A DNA stretch of 64,000 nucleotides from Paenibacillus lycopersici (GTDB lineage: Bacteria; Bacillota; Bacilli; Paenibacillales; Paenibacillaceae): NCBI RefSeq assembly GCF_010119935.1, contig NZ_CP048209.1, positions 912,001 through 976,000 of the forward strand. Reading direction: 5' to 3'. A program made the translations under genes and the position numbers. Numbering within the stretch: position 1 is the stretch's first letter; every line of letters starts with the position of its first letter. Under the pieces are notes generated by a model. The model did not search any database and was not told the DNA's origin. It worked only from the letters and a program-made list of their open reading frames with translations. Of this stretch, positions 8,410 to 16,188 are shown piece after piece.

Positions 8410-10218
8410 ATGGCCCAAAACAAAGGTTGGGGCGGCCGTTTCGTGATTGAGGACATGGCGCCCGAGGAGGTCGTCACGCCGGAGGATTTCACCGAGGAAC
8501 AGGTGATGATCGGAGAGGCGGCGCGCGCGTTTCTCGAAGGCGAAATCCGTCCCCGCGACGCTGAAATCGAGGCATTGGATTACAAGCTGACGGTCGAGCT
8601 GATGCGCAAGGCCGGAGAACTCGGACTGCTCGGCGCCGATGTCCCGGAAGCGTACGGTGGCCTCGGACTCGACAAGGTCAGCTCGACGCTGCTTGCCGAG
8701 ACGCTGGCCGAAGCGTCGTCGTTCGCCCTGTCCGTCGGCGCGCATGTCGGCATCGGCACGCTGCCGATCGTGTTCTTCGGCACGCCGGGGCAGAAGTCGA
8801 AGTACTTGCCCGATCTGTCGACCGGCAAGCGCATCGCGGCATACTGCCTCACGGAGCCGTCGTCCGGTTCCGACGCGCTCGGCGCCAAGACGACGGCAAG
8901 GCTTAATGCCGAAGGCACGCATTACAAGCTGAACGGCTCCAAGCTGTACATTACCAATTCCGGTTTTGCCGACGTGTTCATCGTGTACGCCAAGGTGAAC
9001 GGGGACCATTTTACCGCCTTCATCGTGGAACGCGGCTTGCCGGGCTTCAGCATCGGGCCGGAGGAGCACAAGATGGGCATCAAAGGCTCCTCGACCTGCC
9101 CGATTTTCTTCGACGACACGCCCGTGCCGGTGGAAAACGTGCTCGGCGAAGTCGGCAAAGGCCATCTGATCGCGTTCAACATCCTGAACATCGGGCGCTT
9201 CAAGCTGGCCGCGGCTTGCGTCGGCGGGGCGAAGGAGACGATCGGGCTCGCCGCCAAATACGCGAACGGCCGCAAGCAGTTCGGACGGCCGATCGCCTCG
9301 TTCCCGCTGATCGGGGCGAAGCTGGCGGACATGAATATCGCGGCATACGTGACGGAGAGCATGGTTTACCGCACGGCCGGCTGGATCGACGAGATGCTGC
9401 AGTCGACGGAAGCCCAGGGCGGAGACGCGAGCCAGGCCGGCGCCCGCGCGGCCAAGGCGATCTCCGAATACGCGCTGGAATGCTCCATCAACAAAGTGTT
9501 CGCGACGGAAGCGCTGGATTACGTGGCGGACGAAGCGGTGCAAATTCACGGCGGCTACGGCTACATCAAAGAATACAAGGTCGAGCGGATTTATCGCGAC
9601 TCCCGCATCAACCGGATTTTCGAGGGCACGAACGAAATCAACCGCATGCTCATCCCCGGTACGTTGATGAAAAAGGCGCTTAAAGGCGATCTGCCGCTGC
9701 TGCGCAAAGCGCGCGCCCTGCAGGCGGAGCTGCTGCAGCCGATGCCGCTTCCGGCGTTCGACGAGCCGCTCGCGAAGGAAACGTACCGCATCGGGCAGGC
9801 CAAACGGACGTTTCTGGCCGTCGGCGGTCTCGCGGTGCAGAAATACGGGCTCGCGCTGGAGCAGCAGCAGGAAGTGCTCTGCCTGCTGGCGGATATGATG
9901 ATCCAGACGTTCGCGATGGAGAGCGCCGCGCTCCGTACCCGCAAAATGCTGTTCCGCGCAGCAGGCGCCTCCGCCGACGCTGCCGCGTCCGCGCGCATTC
10001 GCAACGCCACCGACATGACCGTGGTCTTCGTGCAGGAAGCGATGGAACGGGTCGAGCGCTATGCGAAGACGGCGCTGTCCGCCCTGGAGACGGGCGATTC
10101 GCTGCAGACGCAGCTGGCCGTGCTGAAGAAGCTGTTGCGCGCGCCGCTGGACGACGTCATCTCGCTCAAGCGCGGCATCGCCGCACGCGTCATCCGGAGT
10201 CAACAGTACACGTTATAG
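8410..10218 (+). CDS. fadE: acyl-CoA dehydrogenase
   Basis: FadE is an FAD-dependent acyl-CoA dehydrogenase that makes the first double bond in beta-oxidation and passes electrons to EtfAB. It has 602 residues, like B. subtilis FadE (594) and longer than short-form ACADs (about 380) because of a C-terminal helical extension after about residue 420. Visible ACAD features are AYCLTEPSSGSDA near residue 145, GIKGSSTCPIFFDD, RKQFGRPIASFPLI, and QIHGGYGYIKEY with RIFEGTNEINR near residues 380-415. The start at 8410 follows AAAGGAGG. It stands third in the fadN-A-E order. Confidence 0.95.
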   Translation: MAQNKGWGGRFVIEDMAPEEVVTPEDFTEEQVMIGEAARAFLEGEIRPRDAEIEALDYKLTVELMRKAGELGLLGADVPEAYGGLGLDKVSSTLLAETLAEASSFALSVGAHVGIGTLPIVFFGTPGQKSKYLPDLSTGKRIAAYCLTEPSSGSDALGAKTTARLNAEGTHYKLNGSKLYITNSGFADVFIVYAKVNGDHFTAFIVERGLPGFSIGPEEHKMGIKGSSTCPIFFDDTPVPVENVLGEVGKGHLIAFNILNIGRFKLAAACVGGAKETIGLAAKYANGRKQFGRPIASFPLIGAKLADMNIAAYVTESMVYRTAGWIDEMLQSTEAQGGDASQAGARAAKAISEYALECSINKVFATEALDYVADEAVQIHGGYGYIKEYKVERIYRDSRINRIFEGTNEINRMLIPGTLMKKALKGDLPLLRKARALQAELLQPMPLPAFDEPLAKETYRIGQAKRTFLAVGGLAVQKYGLALEQQQEVLCLLADMMIQTFAMESAALRTRKMLFRAAGASADAAASARIRNATDMTVVFVQEAMERVERYAKTALSALETGDSLQTQLAVLKKLLRAPLDDVISLKRGIAARVIRSQQYTL

Positions 10219-10224
10219 CGATGC

Positions 10225-10240
10225 AGGCAACCGGTTGCCT
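10225..10240. repeat. 16-bp perfect palindrome after fadE
   Basis: AGGCAACCGGTTGCCT begins seven bases after the fadE stop codon. It may act in 3'-end formation or as a protein-binding site. No T tract follows. Its GGCAAC/GTTGCC arms echo the arms of the 52-bp array that begins 228 bases downstream. Confidence 0.5.
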
Positions 10241-10467
10241 TGCGAAACAGCGCTTGCGCAGTGCCGTATGTGCGCGGCTGTATGCTTTTGATCAGCTGTA
10301 CGTTTTTGGCAGTGGTCGACGAGAGGCCGGCGCTAATGGCTGCTGCTCGCTCAAGATCGGCACGCGGCATGCGCTCGCAGCCGATTTCTGTTTTCAAGGC
10401 AGTCTGCCTGCGGTTTCCGCTATGGCATGTTCTGTGCGGCCATTATTTTTTGTGGAGCGGCCTCCGC

Positions 10468-10978
10468 GATCACGCCGAAAAAGTTGCCAATCGGGCAACT
10501 TTTCGCATCGCAAACCGGCGATCACGCCGAAAAAGCTGCCAATCGGGCAGCTTTTCGCACCGCAGACCGGCGACAACGCCGAAAAAGTTGCCTTTCGGGC
10601 AGCTTTTCGCGCCGCAAACCGGCGACCACGCCGAAAAAGTTGCCTTTCGGGCAGCTTTTCGCGCCGCAGACCGGCGAATACGCCGAAAAAGTTGCCAGTC
10701 CAGCAGCTTTCCGCACCGCAAACCGGCGATCACGCCGAAAAAGCTGCCAATCGGGCAGCTTTCCACCGCAGACCGGCGACCACGCCGAAAAAGTTGCCTT
10801 TCGGGCAGCTTTTCGCACCGCAGACCGGCGACAACGCCGAAAAAGTTGCCTAACGAGCAACTTTTCGCGCCGCAAACCGGCGACCACGCCGAAAAAGTTG
10901 CCTAACGGGCAACTTTTCGCGCCGCAGACCGGCGAATACGCCGAAAAAGTTGCCTAACGAGCAACTTTTCGCGCCGCG
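10468..10978. repeat. array of ten 52-bp hairpin repeats
   Basis: Units start at 10468, 10520, 10572, 10624, 10676, 10728, 10778, 10830, 10882 and 10934. All are 52 bp except the sixth, which is 50. Each has a stem AAAAGYTGCC with a 5-base loop and GGCARCTTTT, then a linker CGCRCCGCARACCGGCGA plus a variable triplet. Unit 1 pairs GTTGCC with GGCAAC, and unit 2 pairs GCTGCC with GGCAGC, a compensated change. Linkers largely alternate CAAACC and CAGACC. Frames stay open only because the repeat has few stop triplets; 52 is not a multiple of three, so no constant peptide results. It fills most of the 10219-11169 gap. It is not CRISPR: there are no unique spacers. Confidence 0.92.
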
Positions 10979-11169
10979 TTCATTCAAAGCTCCGCCAAAA
11001 CTCGCTCCGCATCCGAAGCGAGTTTTCGCACGAAATGAATAGGTTTCACCCAGCTGCTCATCGCGTCTGCTCGTGGCGCTCGAATTTATCCGAATGATAC
11101 GCGGCAAGCGTCGCCGCAAGATCGGCGATAACTTGGCAACGTGAATACCAACGCTCAGGAGGCGGGGAA

Positions 11170-12900
11170 ATGGATCAACCTCAAGCTTCGCCCTGGCTTC
11201 GGAATTATCCCGGCGAGGTTGCCCCGGAAGCGGAAATCCCGGACCTCGCCATCGGCGATCTGCTGCTGCAGGCCGCCGCCAAATACCCCGCGAACGAGGC
11301 GCTGCGCTTCTTCGGCAAGCGAACGACGTATAAGGAGCTGCTCGCCGCGGCCCAGCGGATGGCGGCAGGGCTGCAGGCGGCCGGGGTCGGCAAGGGGGAC
11401 CGCGTCGCCATCATGCTCCCGAACTGTCCGCAGACGGTCGTCTCGTATTTCGGCGTCCTGCTCGCCGGGGCGGTCGTCGTCATGACGAATCCGCTTTACG
11501 TGGAGCGGGAGCTGGAGCATCAGCTGAAGGACAGCGGCGCAGTCGCCATCGTGACGCTCGACATGCTTTACCCCCGACTCGCGCGGGTGCGCGGCGATGT
11601 GCCGGAAGAGGGGCCCGTCCCGCAGCTGCGCAAAGTGATCGTCACCTCGATCCAAGACGGGCTGCCTTTTCCGAAAAATCTGCTTTATCCCTTCAAGCAG
11701 TACCGCTCCGGCCAGCAGCCGAACGTGCCGTACGGCATGGATGGCGTGACGCGGTACGCTTCGTTCCTGACGAAAGCTCCCAAGCTGCCGTCCGAAGTCC
11801 GAATCGATCCGGCGGAAGTGGCGCTGCTGCAATACACGGGAGGCACGACCGGCGTCGCCAAGGGCGTCATGCTGACGCACCGCAGCATGCTGGCGAACGC
11901 GGCCCAGTGCGCGGCATGGTTCTACCGCATGCAAGAAGGCAAGGAACGCTTCCTTGCGGCGCTGCCGCTGTTTCATGTATTCGGTTTGACGGTGATAATG
12001 AATTTGTCTGTGTTCAAAGCAGGTTCAATCGTGCTGCTGCCGCGGTTCGAGATCGCGACCGTGCTTCAAACGATCCGGGACGAGAAGCCGTCCATCTTCC
12101 CCGGAGCGCCGACGATGTACGTCGCGCTGCTGAACCATCCCGACGTGAAGAAATACGATCTGTCGTCGATCCAAGTGTGCATCAGCGGCTCCGCGCCGCT
12201 GCCGCTGGAGGTGCAGACGCAGTTCGAGCGGCTGTCCGGGGGACGGCTGATCGAGGGATACGGCCTGACGGAGGCGGCGCCCGTGACGCATGCGAACCCG
12301 CTCTGGACGAAGCGCAAAATCGGCACGATCGGCCTGCCCCTGCCCGGCACGCAAGCCAAGGTCGTCGACATGGTAACCGGCGAGGAGCTGCCGCCGGGCA
12401 GCATCGGCGAGCTGCTGATCAAAGGGCCGCAGGTGATGCAGGGCTACTGGAACAAGCCCGAAGCGACGGCGGCGGCGCTGCAGGACGGCTGGCTGCGCAC
12501 CGGTGACCTGGCGCAGATCGACCGGGACGGCTTTTTCACGATCGTGGACCGGATCAAGGATATCATCATCGCCGGCGGCTTCAACATTTATCCGCGCGAG
12601 GTGGAGGAGGTGCTGTATGAGCATCCCGGCGTCAGGGATGCGGCCGTTATCGGCGTGAAGGACCCGTACCGCGGCGAGACGGTCAAGGCGTTCATCGTGC
12701 TGCGCAAGGACGTGAACGTCTCCTCCATGCAGCTCGACCGCTGGTGCAGGGAACGGCTTGCGGTGTTCAAGGTTCCGCATCTGTACGAATTTCGCGACGA
12801 GCTTCCGATGACGATGATCGGCAAAGTGCTCCGGCGCAAGCTGCAGGAAGAAGAAGAACGGGCTGCGTCCGGGAACGATGGGGGCGGCGAAGCGACATGA
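11170..12900 (+). CDS. lcfA: long-chain fatty acid--CoA ligase
   Basis: This ATP-dependent acyl-CoA synthetase (ANL superfamily) activates free fatty acids for the fad enzymes. It has 576 residues (B. subtilis LcfA 560). The AMP-binding P-loop is LQYTGGTTGVAKGVM near residue 220. Further motifs are GYGLTEAAPVTH near 360, the hinge region GWLRTGDLAQIDRDGFFTIVDRIKD near 445-470, and the C-terminal catalytic lysine in MTMIGKVLRRKL. An AGGAGG site precedes the ATG at 11170. The stop codon overlaps the start of the thioesterase gene by ATGA, so the two are translationally coupled. Confidence 0.94.
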   Translation: MDQPQASPWLRNYPGEVAPEAEIPDLAIGDLLLQAAAKYPANEALRFFGKRTTYKELLAAAQRMAAGLQAAGVGKGDRVAIMLPNCPQTVVSYFGVLLAGAVVVMTNPLYVERELEHQLKDSGAVAIVTLDMLYPRLARVRGDVPEEGPVPQLRKVIVTSIQDGLPFPKNLLYPFKQYRSGQQPNVPYGMDGVTRYASFLTKAPKLPSEVRIDPAEVALLQYTGGTTGVAKGVMLTHRSMLANAAQCAAWFYRMQEGKERFLAALPLFHVFGLTVIMNLSVFKAGSIVLLPRFEIATVLQTIRDEKPSIFPGAPTMYVALLNHPDVKKYDLSSIQVCISGSAPLPLEVQTQFERLSGGRLIEGYGLTEAAPVTHANPLWTKRKIGTIGLPLPGTQAKVVDMVTGEELPPGSIGELLIKGPQVMQGYWNKPEATAAALQDGWLRTGDLAQIDRDGFFTIVDRIKDIIIAGGFNIYPREVEEVLYEHPGVRDAAVIGVKDPYRGETVKAFIVLRKDVNVSSMQLDRWCRERLAVFKVPHLYEFRDELPMTMIGKVLRRKLQEEEERAASGNDGGGEAT

Positions 12901-13328
12901 CGGATGAGAGAAAAGACCGCCCGCGGGATGCCAAGCAGGAGCTCGCGGCGCTGGAAGCGGCGGCCCGGCCGACCTTCTGGGGCTTCCTCGGCTGCGAGCT
13001 GGTGGCGGCGGAGGAGGGCAGGGCGGCCATCGCGCTGCAGGTCAGGCCGGAGCATCTGAATTTGGCCGGCATCGTGCACGGCGGCGTGCTCGCGTCCCTG
13101 CTCGACAATGCGATGGGGCTCGTCGCGATCCTCGCCTGCCCGGGAGACAAGACGGTTACGTCCGGCTTGAACGTGCATTATTTGGCGTCATCCTCGGAGG
13201 GGCTGCTGACCTGCGAAGCGGCGCTCGTTTTTCGTTCGCGGCGGACTCTTACATTAGAGGGGCGGATTACCGATAATAAAGGGGAGCTCCTTGTATGGGG
13301 AAGCGGGACGTTTCGCAGAGTAACTTAA
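12897..13328 (+). CDS. PaaI-type hotdog-fold acyl-CoA thioesterase
   Basis: The 143-residue product has the PaaI/4HBT thioesterase pattern NLAGIVHGGVLASLLDNAMG near residues 50-70 and a VTSGLNVHYLASS strand. Such enzymes hydrolyse acyl-CoA thioesters and here may protect the CoA pool during fatty-acid use. The start is the ATG overlapping the lcfA stop (ATGA), which gives a normal family length. The upstream extension of the frame lies entirely inside lcfA. The substrate cannot be judged from sequence. Confidence 0.85.
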   Translation: MTDERKDRPRDAKQELAALEAAARPTFWGFLGCELVAAEEGRAAIALQVRPEHLNLAGIVHGGVLASLLDNAMGLVAILACPGDKTVTSGLNVHYLASSSEGLLTCEAALVFRSRRTLTLEGRITDNKGELLVWGSGTFRRVT

Positions 13329-13329
13329 T

Positions 13330-13343
13330 TGTAACATGTTACA
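13330..13343. promoter_or_regulatory. 14-bp perfect palindrome, possible operator
   Basis: TGTAACATGTTACA is perfectly symmetrical and lies between the thioesterase stop and a strong sigma-A promoter, 25 bases upstream of its -35. It has the shape of a dimeric regulator site. The regulator is unknown. Confidence 0.45.
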
Positions 13344-13368
13344 TTTGATGCCGTGGCTGTCCGCCGCA

Positions 13369-13397
13369 TTGAAAGCGTTATTCCTTTCCTCTATAAT
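13369..13397 (+). promoter_or_regulatory. sigma-A promoter of the 57-residue membrane protein gene
   Basis: TTGAAA (13369-13374) and TATAAT (13392-13397) are separated by exactly 17 bases, and the start codon of the small gene lies 43 bases downstream. This is one of the best promoter matches in the window. Confidence 0.8.
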
Positions 13398-13440
13398 TAG
13401 CCTATATATGGAAATTCATTGAGCGAAGGAGGGCGCTAGC

Positions 13441-13614
13441 GTGGTCAGCCCATGGATAACGACTGCGGTCATCTTGTTCGGCATCATCGTCGCAATCGTA
13501 GGCGTCGTTGCTTACTTGCGCATGTACAAAAGCAGCGCCTGGTCGGCTGCAACGACTCGCTCGCAGGAATGGGATAACACAGGCGCGGATTCGACAGACA
13601 CCGACAACAACTGA
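13441..13614 (+). CDS. small single-pass membrane protein (57 aa)
   Basis: A GTG start at 13441 follows a strong AAGGAGG with 8-base spacing and a consensus promoter. The peptide begins VVSPWITTAVILFGIIVAI. One hydrophobic helix covers about residues 6-25, then a short basic turn (LRMYK) and a polar, Asp/Asn/Thr-rich tail of about 25 residues. The basic residues after the helix suggest an N-out, C-in orientation. I do not recognise the family. Promoter, ribosome-binding site and stop are all well formed, so it is likely translated. Confidence 0.75.
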   Translation: MVSPWITTAVILFGIIVAIVGVVAYLRMYKSSAWSAATTRSQEWDNTGADSTDTDNN

Positions 13615-13664
13615 AGCTTCATAAATAAATAAATGACTGTTCGCTTTTATATCCCGATTTAAAA

Positions 13665-13673
13665 TGTTATAAT
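13665..13673 (+). promoter_or_regulatory. extended -10 promoter (TGTTATAAT)
   Basis: TATAAT at 13668-13673 is preceded by TG at the extended -10 position, 133 bases upstream of the 62-residue protein gene. The -35 region (TTTTAT) is poor, which is usual for extended -10 promoters. Confidence 0.5.
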
Positions 13674-13806
13674 TGATTGATAAATTAGAAAATTTAATTT
13701 AGCCTGCTCCATGATGCTTTTTGGCTCGCCTTCATTTAAGTGGATCGTTCAACACGCTCGAATCGTATTTGTTAGAACCACCAACCGATGCTAGGGAGGG
13801 GATTTC

Positions 13807-13995
13807 ATGGCAAAACGTAGCCATAATGAAGTCAAAGAAAGCCTCGTGGAGCTGACGCGCATTTTCCAACCGAAAGACTCGCGCAAGTTCGTCAGGGACT
13901 ATATCCGCAAGTATAGGATTATGGGCGGCTATGAGGAGGAACTGACACTGCTGGTGGAGCACGAAATGGGGAGACTTCGCTCCTCGGTAAGTTAA
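13807..13995 (+). CDS. small charged protein of unknown function (62 aa)
   Basis: The product starts MAKRSHNEVKESLVELTRIF and is rich in Lys, Arg and Glu. It looks alpha-helical throughout, with no membrane segment or signal peptide. GGGAGGGG precedes the ATG, a promoter lies upstream and a terminator lies 16 bases after the stop, so it forms its own transcription unit. I do not recognise a family. The composition suggests a small cytoplasmic, possibly nucleic-acid- or protein-binding factor, but that is only inference. Confidence 0.7.
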   Translation: MAKRSHNEVKESLVELTRIFQPKDSRKFVRDYIRKYRIMGGYEEELTLLVEHEMGRLRSSVS

Positions 13996-14010
13996 TCGAA
14001 TGAATGGCAC

Positions 14011-14046
14011 AGCCTTGCCCGGTAAGATAGGGACAAGGCTTTTTTG
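14011..14046 (+). terminator. rho-independent terminator
   Basis: AGCCTTGCCC pairs with GGGACAAGGCT (one bulge) and is followed by TTTTT. It ends the 62-residue protein unit. Confidence 0.85.
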
Positions 14047-14150
14047 TTGCCGATCCTGCGGCCGGCGCATACGCTGCCCGGAGGACGGCAGTCGGTTCGG
14101 ACAGCATCCGCGGCTTCGCCCTGCTGCCTTGTTCACGGAGGGATGAACGG

Positions 14151-14894
14151 ATGATTCAATACAAGACGAACGACGAGATCGAGCAAATCCGCAAAGCGGG
14201 GCGCGTCGTCGCGGGCTGCCACCGCGAAATCGCCCGGCGCCTGCAGCCGGGCGTGACGACGCTTGAGCTCGACCGTTTCGCAGAAGCGTACATGCGCGCA
14301 TGCGGCGCGAAACCGGCCCAGAAAGGATATAAGAGCTATCCTTACGCCACCTGCGCTTCCGTAGGCGATGTCGTCTGCCACGGCTTCCCGCGCGACGTGC
14401 CGCTGCGGGAAGGGGAAATCGTCACCATCGACATGGTCGCCGACCTGGACGGCTGGATGGCGGATTCCGCCTGGACGTACGCGGTCGGCCGGATCGCCCC
14501 CGACCTGGAGCGGCTGCTGAAGGCGACGAAATACGCGCTCTATCAGGGCATCGCCCAGGCGGCGGCCGGCAAGCGGCTCGGCGACATCGGCGCCGCCGTG
14601 CAAGCCGTGGCGGAGCGCGAGAGGTACGCGATCGTGGAGGCGTTCATCGGCCATGGCATCGGCCGCCGGATGCATGAGGACCCGCAGGTCCATCACACGG
14701 GGAAGGCCGGAAGCGGCAAGAAGCTGCGAGAGGGAATGGTCATCACGATCGAGCCGATCTTCGTGACGGGCCAGCCGCATATCACGATCGATGCGGACGG
14801 CTGGACAGCCCGCACGTTCGACGGCTCCTGGGGAGCGCAGTTCGAGCATACGGTGGCGGTCACGAGCGGGGGACCCGTTATTTTGACGGAATGA
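14151..14894 (+). CDS. map: type I methionine aminopeptidase
   Basis: This metalloprotease removes the initiator Met from nascent proteins. The 247-residue length is normal for the type I form. Metal ligands are visible in VTIDMVADLDGWMADSAWTY (two Asp), EAFIGHGIGRRMHEDP (His), ITIEPIF (Glu) and the C-terminal FEHTVAVT (Glu). The His in ASVGDVVCHGFP is the usual substrate-binding position. A GGAGG site lies upstream of the ATG at 14151. Here it stands alone rather than in the ribosomal-protein operon, so it may be a second map copy. It ends at a strong bidirectional terminator. Confidence 0.94.
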   Translation: MIQYKTNDEIEQIRKAGRVVAGCHREIARRLQPGVTTLELDRFAEAYMRACGAKPAQKGYKSYPYATCASVGDVVCHGFPRDVPLREGEIVTIDMVADLDGWMADSAWTYAVGRIAPDLERLLKATKYALYQGIAQAAAGKRLGDIGAAVQAVAERERYAIVEAFIGHGIGRRMHEDPQVHHTGKAGSGKKLREGMVITIEPIFVTGQPHITIDADGWTARTFDGSWGAQFEHTVAVTSGGPVILTE

Positions 14895-14934
14895 ATGCAT
14901 GTATAGAAAGCTGCAAACAAAGAAGGCTGCAAGG

Positions 14935-15006
14935 AAAAGGCAGGGAGTCCCTGGAGCGACCGTTCACGACGTGAACCGGCCTCGCCGCGGATTCTCTGCC
15001 TTTTTT
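14935..15006. terminator. bidirectional terminator with nested hairpin
   Basis: AAAAGGCAGGGAGTCC pairs with GGATTCTCTGCCTTTT (two wobble positions) and is followed by T residues on the plus strand; on the minus strand TTTT also follows. The loop holds a second perfect hairpin, GTTCAC-GAC-GTGAAC. It separates map from the convergent AraC-type gene. The 15007-15115 gap beyond it holds only short repeated fragments (GCAATCATTC twice). Confidence 0.8.
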
Positions 15007-15115
15007 GGGATTGCAATCATTCCGGATGCAATCATTCGGCCTGCATTCGAACTGCTTGAATCCAGTTAACTTGATTCAAATGGCCTCTTTGGCTTGAACG
15101 GCCTTTGACTTGAAC

Positions 15116-16054
15116 CTAACGCTCCTCGGATGATTTTCCGGCTGCGCGGTACTGCCGCGGCGTGACGCCTGTTTTCTTCTTGAACAGCCGGTTGAAGAAC
15201 TTCGTGTCCTGGTAGCCGGATCGAGCGGCGACGGCGCTGATTTTGTCCGCCGTCTCGAGGAGCAGCCGGCAGCCGAGATCGATGCGGGCGCTTTGCACGT
15301 AGTCGAGGAATGTCACGCCGACGGCTTTCTTGAAGCTGCGCTGGAACTGCCGCTCGCCGATGCCGAGCTTCGCCGCCATCGCGGCCGCGTGCAGGTCCTC
15401 GGCGCAATTGCCGCGGATATAAGCGAGCAGCTCGCCCATCGATGCAACGTCCTCCGTCGATGCGGCCGGAACGGGTTGGCGCGGCTCGCCCTCGCCGCCG
15501 TGCCGGTACAGCAGGACGAGCAGCTCGGCCGTCAGGGCGCTGAGCGCGGCGGAGCAGCCGGGCCTGCGTTCGGTGAATTCGCGGTGCAGCCGGTGGAAGA
15601 GGCGCTGCGCTTCTTCGCCGCGGTCGCGCAGCTGGAACCAACCTTTGCCCGCGCTGCGCGCCGCATAGAAGGCGGCGAGCTCGGGCTCGGCCTGAACGGC
15701 CTGCAGCAGCATGTTTAGCCGGTCGGCGGTGACGACGCAGTTGTACAGGACGAGCGGCTGTCCTTTGGCGGCGGGCCGGAACACATGCGAGAGACCGATC
15801 GGAATGAAGAACAGGTCGCCGCGGGCGACGGCGATCTGCTCCGTCTCCAGATAATGAAAGCCGGCGCCTTCGGCGACCAGGCAAATTTCGATAAAGTCAT
15901 GCGCATGCATGCGCAGATCGAACGTTTCCCGTACGCGGTTGACGTAGACGGGCAGCGGATTGTCGGCGAGGGACGCATAGGGCAGCAGCCGCTCGCCCCT
16001 GGCGAACGGCGCGGGGACGCGAACGGCTTTCGGCGCAGGCTCGTTTTCTCTCAT
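15116..16054 (-). CDS. AraC-family transcriptional regulator (cupin + HTH)
   Basis: The 312-residue regulator has an N-terminal cupin-like ligand pocket (MHAHDFIEICLVAEGAGFHYL near residues 45-65, then FFIPIGLSHVF) and a C-terminal pair of helix-turn-helix motifs of the AraC/XylS type (AMAAKLGIGERQFQRSFKKAVG and AARSGYQDTKFFNRLFKKKTG). Such proteins usually sense sugars and control a nearby transporter or enzyme; no sugar operon is adjacent here. The start at 16054 is chosen because AAAGGAG precedes it; an upstream extension of the frame has no family resemblance. It converges on map. Confidence 0.85.
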   Translation of the reverse strand: MRENEPAPKAVRVPAPFARGERLLPYASLADNPLPVYVNRVRETFDLRMHAHDFIEICLVAEGAGFHYLETEQIAVARGDLFFIPIGLSHVFRPAAKGQPLVLYNCVVTADRLNMLLQAVQAEPELAAFYAARSAGKGWFQLRDRGEEAQRLFHRLHREFTERRPGCSAALSALTAELLVLLYRHGGEGEPRQPVPAASTEDVASMGELLAYIRGNCAEDLHAAAMAAKLGIGERQFQRSFKKAVGVTFLDYVQSARIDLGCRLLLETADKISAVAARSGYQDTKFFNRLFKKKTGVTPRQYRAAGKSSEER

Positions 16055-16188
16055 GCAGCGCACTCCTTTTCTCGGATGATGACGCGTTCGGACGGCGGGA
16101 TCTAGATTGATTATAGCGAATCCGGAGGGAGCGCACATGATTTTGGCGGAAGCGGTCATAATAACCAAAACTGGAGGAGGTTTTTACC

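Noticed and set aside
7873-10203. 776-codon minus-strand frame opposite fadE
   Set aside because: It is a shadow of the G+C-rich fadE frame, has Arg/His/Gln-rich composition without any motif, and spans the 41-bp repeats.
10221-10957. Long open frames across the 52-bp array in several frames, giving repeated lysine/glutamine-rich peptides
   Set aside because: The unit length is not a multiple of three and frames are open on both strands because the repeat lacks stop triplets; no ribosome-binding site precedes them.
10468-10978. CRISPR array
   Set aside because: Units are nearly identical over their full length with no unique spacers, and no cas gene is near.
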